Assembly (NCBI GenBank): GCA_023382535.1
Contig: JAHDWA010000002.1
Span: forward strand, 124,001-188,000
DNA from: Anaerolineae bacterium
Lineage (GTDB): Bacteria > Chloroflexota > Anaerolineae > 4572-78 > J111
DNA length: 64,000 bases
Direction: 5' to 3'
Positions 39,781 to 46,313 of the stretch are shown piece by piece (position 1 is the first letter of the stretch; every line of letters begins with the position of its first letter). The notes beneath the pieces were generated by a model. That model made no database searches and was not told the DNA's origin. It saw only the letters and a list, made by a program, of their open reading frames with translations. The position numbers were made by a program, and so were the translations under genes.

Positions 39781-40288
39781 ACCGATCATGGCCCAACTCC
39801 AGCAGCAAATGCTGCAATCCCTCCTGGCCGACCTGCGCGGCCTGCTCAGCAGCGCTTATGGCAGTGCCGGCAGCAGTGGGCTGAAAGCGCACCCCTCTGC
39901 CTTTGACGACACGCTTCAGGCCGCCGCGGAGCGCTATGGCCTGGACCCGGCCCTGCTCAAGGCCATCGCTCAGGCCGAGTCGGGCTTCTCGCCCCTGGCC
40001 GTTTCTCACGCCGGAGCCAAAGGGATTATGCAATTGATGGACGCCACCGCCCGTCACCTCGGCGTCGAAGACTCCTTCGATCCGGCCCAAAACATTGATG
40101 GCGGCGCTCGCTTTTTGCGCCAACTGCTCGACCGCTACAATGGCGACGAACTCCTGGCCGTCGCCGCCTACAATGCCGGCCCCGGCGCGATTGATCGCTG
40201 GGGCGGCCTGCCCCCCTACAGCGAAACCCGCGCCTATGTTCCGCGGGTGATGGATTTAAGAGAGCAGTATCGGGGATGGTCCGCGTAA
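39773..40288 (+). CDS. Lytic transglycosylase between fliJ and flgB, no signal peptide
   Basis: The 171-aa protein carries a complete SLT domain at about 48-165: LLKAIAQAESGFSPLAVSHA with catalytic E69, GAKGIMQLMDATARHLGV, NIDGGARFLRQLLDRYNGDE, AVAAYNAGPGAIDRWGGLP. The N-terminal 40 residues are helical and polar, without a signal peptide. It should cleave peptidoglycan for rod passage, and the lack of a Sec signal suggests export by the flagellar apparatus itself, as for FlgJ/SltF-type enzymes (inference). The ATG overlaps the fliJ end. Confidence 0.88.
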   Translation: MLEPIMAQLQQQMLQSLLADLRGLLSSAYGSAGSSGLKAHPSAFDDTLQAAAERYGLDPALLKAIAQAESGFSPLAVSHAGAKGIMQLMDATARHLGVEDSFDPAQNIDGGARFLRQLLDRYNGDELLAVAAYNAGPGAIDRWGGLPPYSETRAYVPRVMDLREQYRGWSA

Positions 40289-40312
40289 ATCTTTAAGTTG
40301 AGGAGTCTCATC

Positions 40313-40732
40313 ATGCCCAATCCCATCTCCAACAACACCACCCTCCGCGCCCTCTCCTTTGCCCTCGACGGCCTGTCGCTGCGGCAGAAGGCGACGGCGC
40401 ACAATATCGCCAACGTGGACACGCCGGGTTACAAAGCCCAGCAGGTCAGCTTTGAGACCCAATTGCAGCAGGCCCTGCGGGATAAACCGGAAAGCAGCCT
40501 GCCCCTCGAAGTGACCCACACCGGCCACATTGATTTGCATGGCCCTTCGGCCAGATCGGCGGTCATCAGCATGGATCACCAGGACAACCAACTGCGCAAC
40601 GACGGCAACAACGTGGACATTGACCTGGAGATGACCAGCCTGGCCGAAACTTCCCTGCGCTACCAGAGTTTGACCCAACTGGCCGGAATGAAACTGTCGC
40701 TGCTCAAAACGATCATTCGTGAGGCGCGCTGA
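40313..40732 (+). CDS. flgB: Flagellar proximal rod protein FlgB
   Basis: Rod protein, 139 aa. LRALSFALDGLSLRQKATAH and NIANVDTPGYKAQQVSFETQ form the FlgB signature (residues about 12-50); the C-terminus has NDGNNVDIDLEMTSLAETSL and RYQSL. GAGGAG lies 7 nt before ATG 40313. Normally flgB opens flgB-flgC-fliE; here it ends the fliI operon, 7 kb from flgC. Confidence 0.95.
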   Translation: MPNPISNNTTLRALSFALDGLSLRQKATAHNIANVDTPGYKAQQVSFETQLQQALRDKPESSLPLEVTHTGHIDLHGPSARSAVISMDHQDNQLRNDGNNVDIDLEMTSLAETSLRYQSLTQLAGMKLSLLKTIIREAR

Positions 40733-40733
40733 G

Positions 40734-40799
40734 TTTACCCGGATTTTACGTTACGTTGACCCATCTTTTACTGCAAATCCCCCCGGCCTGTGCTAAATT
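40734..40799 (+). promoter_or_regulatory. Four-repeat flagellar operator and promoter of fliK-flgD-flgE operon
   Basis: Plus strand: TTTAC (40734), TTTAC (40745), TTGAC (40756), TTTAC followed by TG (40767-40773), 11-bp period. Then 18 nt and GCTAAATT with extended -10 TGC-TAAATT (40794-40799). It starts two bases after the flgB stop codon. Leader to fliK about 42 nt, containing a strong AAAGGAGGTG ribosome site. Confidence 0.8.
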
Positions 40800-40847
40800 G
40801 ATAATCAAGCTTATCCACTCAAACTATTGAGGAAAGGAGGTGAAACC

Positions 40848-42182
40848 ATGAATATCCCTAATCTTTTAAGCACACCTAACCCGTCACCCCCCGCTGATGG
40901 GCAAAACACAACCCCTGGCAGCGAAGAGGATGCCGGCGTTTTTGGTCAAGTGCTGGCGTTGAAAACGGCCGGCGAACAGGCGCTCATGTCAACTGACCCC
41001 CTGCTGGATACAACGAACCCACCCGCCTGGCCAGCCGCCTGGTTTAAGATTTTCGGCCAGGAGCCGGGTGCAGCCGATACGGCGTTGGACCTTCTTCAGG
41101 AGACGCCAGACCCAGGTGGGAAGTCGCCTGAGCTGTCGGTCACGTTGACTGAACTCATTGCTGCCTTACAGCCCGTCGTCAATCAGGGCAGTATAGCCTT
41201 ACCTCCTGCTGCCCCGGCAGATGATGAACCGGGTGACCTTCCCGGTGACGAGCAGGCCCGCGACGAGTTCGATCTGAAGGCTTTAAGTACCCTGCCCGGC
41301 GCAGCGCTTGTCCAGCCGCCGGCCGTCTTTTCTCCACCCCCGGCCCTGGAAGTCACGCTAACACCCACTGTCAGCCCGGCGGCCGAAGTTGGACCGGACG
41401 GAAAAAAGATCACCACCCCCGGTTCAACGATGCCCTTTGCCCGTGTGGTTCCGGGTGAACAATCCGAACTCAGCGGCCCGCCAGCAGGAGCTGCTCCAGT
41501 GAACGCGGCGTCACAATCGGCCGCTTCGTTCGTTCAAGAACTGGCTCAGCAGGCGCTTCCTGGAAGCGAAGCTGTTGAAACGGAACGTTCACCCGCGCCC
41601 GCTCCGGGCGGCGAGGCTAAACCTATCCCTCAGCCTGAAGTTAAAAGTTTGCCGGAGGCCCCGCAGCCCGTTTTGCAGTCTGCCTCCACCCCTCCCGCAA
41701 CGGTGACAGGTGAAGTTAAGACGGCGGCCACCCCGCCTGCTTTGCAGTTGCCTGATGTGCCGGCCCTGCACCAGATCGTCGAAAAGATGAGTCTGATCAG
41801 CCGCCAGGGCGAAACCGAAGTCCGGCTGCAACTGCACCCCGAGTCGCTGGGCCAGGTTATCATCCAACTCCATGTTACCCGCGATGAAACGTCGGTGCGG
41901 ATGCTGGCCGAAACGGCGCAGGCGCGCCATCTGATCCAGGAGCATCTACCCCAACTCAGGGCTGCTTTTTCGGACCAGGGTTTGCAGTTGGACAACCTGG
42001 CTGTCAGTATCGGCAGCGACGCCTCGGCCTTCGACATGCAGCGCCGCCAACCGGGTGACTGGCCCCAACCAGCGTCTCATCCGCCGAGTGTTGTCCCGAT
42101 CCGCGAGACCGATCCGGCGGCCAGCCCTGGACCTGTCTCCAGAGCGGGCAGCAGTTTGTACCGGGTTGATTACCAGGTTTAA
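40848..42182 (+). CDS. fliK: Flagellar hook-length control protein FliK
   Basis: Molecular ruler that sets hook length and triggers the FlhB switch. The first 300 residues are Pro/Ala-rich and disordered, as expected of the ruler part. The C-terminal Flg_hook domain is clear: ALHQIVEKMSLISRQGETEV, RLQLHPESLGQVIIQLHVTR, VRMLAETAQARHLIQEHLPQ. 444 aa. AAAGGAGGTG precedes ATG 40848. A second FliK-like protein lies at 44503. Confidence 0.9.
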   Translation: MNIPNLLSTPNPSPPADGQNTTPGSEEDAGVFGQVLALKTAGEQALMSTDPLLDTTNPPAWPAAWFKIFGQEPGAADTALDLLQETPDPGGKSPELSVTLTELIAALQPVVNQGSIALPPAAPADDEPGDLPGDEQARDEFDLKALSTLPGAALVQPPAVFSPPPALEVTLTPTVSPAAEVGPDGKKITTPGSTMPFARVVPGEQSELSGPPAGAAPVNAASQSAASFVQELAQQALPGSEAVETERSPAPAPGGEAKPIPQPEVKSLPEAPQPVLQSASTPPATVTGEVKTAATPPALQLPDVPALHQIVEKMSLISRQGETEVRLQLHPESLGQVIIQLHVTRDETSVRMLAETAQARHLIQEHLPQLRAAFSDQGLQLDNLAVSIGSDASAFDMQRRQPGDWPQPASHPPSVVPIRETDPAASPGPVSRAGSSLYRVDYQV

Positions 42183-42226
42183 TCAAAAGCGCGGCAAAAA
42201 ATTTGCTGCTTAAGTAAGGAGGTTTT

Positions 42227-42649
42227 ATGTCAGTAAGTGCAGTCTCTTCTACCGGCTCAACGACGACGCCTGAGACAAAACCGGCCAAATCCAGCTCAGC
42301 CGGCATGGAAGGATTGGGGCAGGAGGCTTTTATGACCCTGCTGCTGGCTCAGATGAAAAATCAAGACCCGCTCAAACCTATGGAAGATAAGGATTTCATC
42401 GCCCAGTTGGCTCAATTCAACTCGCTCAGCCAGCTCACCGAGATGAATAAAACGATAAAAGAGTTGATGGCCTCGCAAACTCTGGCCCAGGGAAGCGCCC
42501 TCATTGGCAAAACCGTGAGCGGCCTTTCCGGCGACGGCGGCACGGTGACGGGACTTGTCTCTGCGGTGCGCCTGGCGGGCGGCCAAGTTACGCTGGACGT
42601 AGACGGGCATGAGATGGCGCTTGACCGGGTCAAGTCGGTCCAGGGGTAA
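42227..42649 (+). CDS. flgD: Flagellar hook assembly scaffold FlgD
   Basis: Hook-cap protein needed to polymerise FlgE. The 140-aa protein contains the conserved N-terminal block EAFMTLLLAQMKNQDPLKPM and FIAQLAQFNSLSQLTEMNKT, then a short C-terminal beta part (GSALIGKTVSGLSGDGGTVT, HEMALDRVKSVQG). It is of the short Gram-positive type without the FNIII/tudor extension. GGAGG lies upstream. Confidence 0.94.
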   Translation: MSVSAVSSTGSTTTPETKPAKSSSAGMEGLGQEAFMTLLLAQMKNQDPLKPMEDKDFIAQLAQFNSLSQLTEMNKTIKELMASQTLAQGSALIGKTVSGLSGDGGTVTGLVSAVRLAGGQVTLDVDGHEMALDRVKSVQG

Positions 42650-42664
42650 AGGAAAGGTGAGGTA

Positions 42665-43075
42665 ATGGTAGATAAAATTGACCCCACTTCAACCTTCGTT
42701 CAGGGTTTGGCCGGTCCCAAAAATGTAAGTAACTTGCCGGCCCCTGCGGGCAGTTCAGGCGGCCAGGGTACGGCTCAGGCCAGTTTTGAGGACCTGCTGC
42801 AAACTCAGTTGGGACGGCCGCCAGATTTCCGGCTGTCGGCCCACGCCCAGCGCCGCCTGGAAGCGCGCCAGATCCCCTTTGGCGGCGATGAAGCAGTTCG
42901 CCTGGAACAGGCGGTCGAAAAAGCGGCCCGTAAAGGCTCGCGTGAATCCCTCATCCTGATGGATGACCTGGCCCTGGTCGTAAATATCAAAAATCGTGTC
43001 GTCGTTACGGCAGTTGATGCGAACAGCAGAAAGGATAATGTCTTCACTAACATTGACAGCGTAGTTCTAATGTAG
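42665..43075 (+). CDS. Flagellar operon protein of the TIGR02530 type
   Basis: 136 aa, between flgD and flgE, the usual place of this family in Gram-positive flagellar operons. Family features: SFEDLLQTQL in the N-terminal part, FRLSAHAQRRLEARQIPFGG, LEQAVEKAARKGSRESLILM, then DDLALVVNIKNRVVVTAVD and a C-terminal NVFTNIDSVVLM. Function is not established; a role in hook assembly or export is inferred from position. Confidence 0.88.
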   Translation: MVDKIDPTSTFVQGLAGPKNVSNLPAPAGSSGGQGTAQASFEDLLQTQLGRPPDFRLSAHAQRRLEARQIPFGGDEAVRLEQAVEKAARKGSRESLILMDDLALVVNIKNRVVVTAVDANSRKDNVFTNIDSVVLM

Positions 43076-43079
43076 CAAG

Positions 43080-43125
43080 TTGCAGGTAACTGCAATCGTA
43101 AATCCAAAATCGAAATCCCAATTCG
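43080..43125. repeat. Palindrome and degenerate heptamer repeats before flgE
   Basis: TTGCAG and CTGCAA flank GTAA just after the upstream stop. They are followed by ATCGTAA, ATCCAAA, ATCGAAA units at 7-bp period. This accounts for about half of the 105-bp gap before flgE. No promoter box is seen. The type resembles the short repeats at 11339. Confidence 0.4.
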
Positions 43126-43180
43126 TACCCGGCTGGCCCTCTGCGAGGAGGCTGGGGAATCAATAAGGAGTACCCAAACA

Positions 43181-44416
43181 ATGATGCGTTCAATGTCTTT
43201 AGCAATTTCAGCGCTGCGCAACCACCAGGTCTATATGGATGTGGTGGCCAGCAATATTTCAAACGTCAATACCACCGGCTTTAAAGCCAGCCGCATTTCC
43301 TTTCAGGAACTGCTAAACCAGACTTTGCGCGGCAGCAGTGCGCCGCGCGGCGGCGTCGGCGGTCTTAACCCCATTCAGATCGGGCTGGGGATGGCTATCG
43401 GCGGGGTGGATACCCTTTTTACCCAGGGCAGCTTGCAAGACACTGGCAAGCAAACCGATCTGGCCATTCAGGGTGATGGTTTCTTTGCGCTCGACAGCGG
43501 TAACGGCTTGCAGTATGCCCGTGATGGCGGCCTTGATATCGGGGTTGATGGCTCCTTGCTTCACCTGGCCACAGGGATGAGAGTGATGGGCTGGCCGGCT
43601 GATAATTCAGGCAATATTGATACCACTCAGCCCCTGGCCGCCATCAAAATTCCTTATGGCCAGAGCATGGCTCGCGCCACCAGCGAGATGAATTTGCAGG
43701 GCAATCTTGATGCCGAAGCGGTGGCCGGGACCACGGTGACTGCCACCGCCAATATCTATGATTCGTTAGGCGTGGCCCATGATGTCACCCTGACTTTTAC
43801 TAAAACAGGCACGGCCAACCAATGGACCTGGACAGCCAGTTCGACGGATCCAACTATCAGCGGAATTACGCCAACAGGCACTACCATTAGTTTCAATTCC
43901 GATGGTAGTTTCAGCCAGACCAATCCGGCCACCTCACTCTCGCTTACCTTTACCAATGGTTCGACCAGCCCTAACGCCACCACGCTAAACATTAGCGATT
44001 TAACTCAACTGATGGGGCTGAGCGATATTAATACAGCCAATCAGGATGGCTTGCCTCCGGGGGACCTTACCACCTTCACGGTAGGCAGCACCGGCGAACT
44101 TGTCGGCATCTTTTCTAACGGCCTTAACCGGAAATTGGGCCAGGTCGCGCTGGCCAAGTTTCTGAATCCTGGCGGTTTGTTAAAGATGGGCCAGAGCCTC
44201 TTTGCACCCTCGGCCAATTCTGGATCAGCTCAAATTGGGATGCCGGGGCAGGATGGCCTCGGCCAGATTTCGGCTGGTTATTTGGAAATGTCGAACGTAG
44301 AGTTGGCCCAGCAGTTTACCAGTATGATCGTGGCTGAACGGGGTTTTCAAGCCAACAGCCGGGTCATTACGACGTCTGATGAAATGCTGCAAGACCTGGT
44401 TAATCTCAAACGGTAG
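43181..44416 (+). CDS. flgE: Flagellar hook protein FlgE
   Basis: Major hook subunit, 411 aa. N-terminus: MSLAISALRNHQVYMDVVAS and NISNVNTTGFKASRISFQEL. Middle: DLAIQGDGFFALDSGNGLQY. C-terminus: YLEMSNVELAQQFTSMIVAE and RGFQANSRVITTSDEMLQDL. The surface domain (about 180-290) is Thr/Ser-rich. GGAG lies 10 nt before the first of two adjacent ATG codons. It is followed by a large perfect hairpin. Confidence 0.96.
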   Translation: MMRSMSLAISALRNHQVYMDVVASNISNVNTTGFKASRISFQELLNQTLRGSSAPRGGVGGLNPIQIGLGMAIGGVDTLFTQGSLQDTGKQTDLAIQGDGFFALDSGNGLQYARDGGLDIGVDGSLLHLATGMRVMGWPADNSGNIDTTQPLAAIKIPYGQSMARATSEMNLQGNLDAEAVAGTTVTATANIYDSLGVAHDVTLTFTKTGTANQWTWTASSTDPTISGITPTGTTISFNSDGSFSQTNPATSLSLTFTNGSTSPNATTLNISDLTQLMGLSDINTANQDGLPPGDLTTFTVGSTGELVGIFSNGLNRKLGQVALAKFLNPGGLLKMGQSLFAPSANSGSAQIGMPGQDGLGQISAGYLEMSNVELAQQFTSMIVAERGFQANSRVITTSDEMLQDLVNLKR

Positions 44417-44437
44417 TTATAAAAGCAGCCCCTCGTG

Positions 44438-44489
44438 ATAAGCGGTCAGTTTTCCAGCTTGCACCTCACGGCTGAGACTGACCGCTTAT
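44438..44489. repeat. 13-bp perfect inverted repeat between flgE and the second FliK-like gene
   Basis: ATAAGCGGTCAGT and ACTGACCGCTTAT flank a 26-nt loop that can itself pair CAGC with GCTG. It ends 13 nt before the next ATG. No U-run follows, so it may attenuate, process or stabilise the transcript rather than terminate it. Confidence 0.8.
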
Positions 44490-44502
44490 GTTATAAACAC
44501 TT

Positions 44503-46002
44503 ATGCATCCGGTTACACCTGACCTAACGAATTTAGTCAAAATTCTGCCAGCACCCGCGCCCGGTACGGAAACTGTTCAATCCCTGCCCGGCAAGCCGGA
44601 TGCATTTATTGCCGGCCAGCTCATCAAGGCTACGGTGCAGCAGGTGCTTGACTCAGTCGTCTGGCTCAAGCTGGACGGGCAGATGGTCCAGGCTCACACC
44701 CAGATACCGTTGCGGCCAGATCAGCAGGTTTTGCTCAAGGTGGTCGAGGCCAGTCCGCTGCGGGTTCACTTACAAGTGCAACACCCTGCTCCACAGAACC
44801 CCTCGCTCGATTTCACAACCCTGCTGCCCACCTGGGGCCTTGAAGCTGACGACGTCAATCTGGCTATTGCTCAGGCCTTGCTCACCCAGGCCCGCACCGT
44901 TACGCCCGCTGATGTCGAGGCCATTCGGACTGTGTGGCGGGCACTTCCTGCTCTCGACCGTGGCCTCGCCGGTACCCTAAACGGCGCGACCAAAGCCATA
45001 GAAGCATTAACTTATCTGCATCTGGCCAAACTTCCGCTCAACGGCGAGACACTGGCCTTAGCCCGGCATTGGCTCAATGGCCTGCCTCCCCTAACTGAAC
45101 GACTGGCCGGTTTGCAGCAAAGTTTGGACGATGTTTTGCAGCAGCTCTACCGTTTTGAAGGGAGTCTGCCGGCGCGGGATGAATTACGCGAGACATTATT
45201 ATCGGTGCGGACTCAGATCGCCAACTGGCCTGTTTCGCCAGACCAGACCAGGGAAAAGGTTGTTGCCGGCCTGGTCACGCTGGCCCGCCACTTGGGGATG
45301 CCAGCCGAAGCAAAAGTGGCCAGCTCACCGCTCATTACTTCGACTGCCCTGCCCCCTGCTAATCCGGCGGCGGAGCTGGTCCCCGCAAATCTGGCAGCAT
45401 TTCTTGAAAAGGGCGCCTGGCCCATTTCTATCACAAAAACAGAAGAATCTATCCAGCCCGAACCCCTTGAGCGCCTGATCTCGGCAGTGAACAAGGCCCT
45501 GGGGCAAGACAATCTGGACGCGTCCACCACCCGGGCTTTACACCGGCTGGCCGGTCATCTTGATCAGCTTGCCAATGATCTAAACGCCGGCCACTTAGCC
45601 AACCTGGCCAATACCCTGAACCCAACTGTCGAACCCTGCTATGCTTTTCCCCTGCTGCTGGCGACCCCCAACGGGCCGCGCCAGGCCCAGCTCAAAATCT
45701 ATCCGCAGCCGGGGCAGGCCCACGTAGACCCGCAGAATGTCCGGCTGGCGATCCTGCTTGATCTGCCTTCGCTGGGGGAAATTGCCATAGACTTGACTGT
45801 TTTCGAGCAGCATCTCAGCGGTAAAATTCTCAGCCGCCAACCCCAGACGCACCGGCTGGTGGAGGTCGAGTTAGGCCATCTGTCTGCCGGTTTAAGCAGC
45901 CTGGGCTACCAGATTGATGCCCTGACCAGTGGCTTACTTACCACTCTCGCCAGCCCACCGAACCAGCCCCCGGACTTTAGTGGCATAGATCTGAGCGCCT
46001 GA
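44503..46002 (+). CDS. Second FliK-like flagellar protein (YlqG type)
   Basis: 499 aa. The C-terminal part has a FliK/Flg_hook-like fold signature (FPLLLATPNGPRQAQLKIYP, VRLAILLDLPSLGEIAIDLT, RLVEVELGHLSAGLSSLGYQ), while the N-terminal part has a small beta domain (FIAGQLIKATVQQVLDSVVW) and helices. Together with the FlhB-like gene that follows by 2 nt, it matches the ylqG-ylqH pair of Bacillus. A role in hook length or export switching is inferred. There is no visible Shine-Dalgarno; the start lies 13 nt after a hairpin. Confidence 0.78.
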   Translation: MHPVTPDLTNLVKILPAPAPGTETVQSLPGKPDAFIAGQLIKATVQQVLDSVVWLKLDGQMVQAHTQIPLRPDQQVLLKVVEASPLRVHLQVQHPAPQNPSLDFTTLLPTWGLEADDVNLAIAQALLTQARTVTPADVEAIRTVWRALPALDRGLAGTLNGATKAIEALTYLHLAKLPLNGETLALARHWLNGLPPLTERLAGLQQSLDDVLQQLYRFEGSLPARDELRETLLSVRTQIANWPVSPDQTREKVVAGLVTLARHLGMPAEAKVASSPLITSTALPPANPAAELVPANLAAFLEKGAWPISITKTEESIQPEPLERLISAVNKALGQDNLDASTTRALHRLAGHLDQLANDLNAGHLANLANTLNPTVEPCYAFPLLLATPNGPRQAQLKIYPQPGQAHVDPQNVRLAILLDLPSLGEIAIDLTVFEQHLSGKILSRQPQTHRLVEVELGHLSAGLSSLGYQIDALTSGLLTTLASPPNQPPDFSGIDLSA

Positions 46003-46004
46003 CT

Positions 46005-46313
46005 GTGAAACACCGACCCTACCGCCCCCTTTTATCCCGTCTTCCCGATGTCTCAAAGAAGCGGCCTCGCGCAGTGGCTCTCAGTTACGATGCGGCAGCT
46101 ATGCCTGCCCCAACTGTCAGCGCGACCGGACAAGGTGAAATTGCTGCCCGTATCATTGCTGTGGCCAAAGAAAACAACGTCCCTATTCGCCATGATCCCG
46201 ACCTCGTGGCGCTGCTGGCCCAACTCGACGTGGGCCAGATTATCCCCCCGGAGCTATACGCCCTGGTGGCCGAGGTGTTGGCTTTTGTTTACAGGTTAAA
46301 AAAGACGCCATGA
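46005..46313 (+). CDS. FlhB C-terminal-domain homologue (YlqH/FhlB type)
   Basis: 102 aa, GTG start. It aligns with the cytoplasmic domain of FlhB in this window: AVALSYDAAA against AIALIYEHGK, IAARIIAVAKENNVPI against VAERIKEKAREHRVPL, then PPELYALVAEVLAFVYRLKK against PLDLYQAVAEVLAFVYRIK. It lacks the NPTH cleavage motif and the membrane half. Such proteins can replace the FlhB C-terminus in some bacteria. Overlaps the next gene by ATGA. Confidence 0.9.
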   Translation: MKHRPYRPLLSRLPDVSKKRPRAVALSYDAAAMPAPTVSATGQGEIAARIIAVAKENNVPIRHDPDLVALLAQLDVGQIIPPELYALVAEVLAFVYRLKKTP

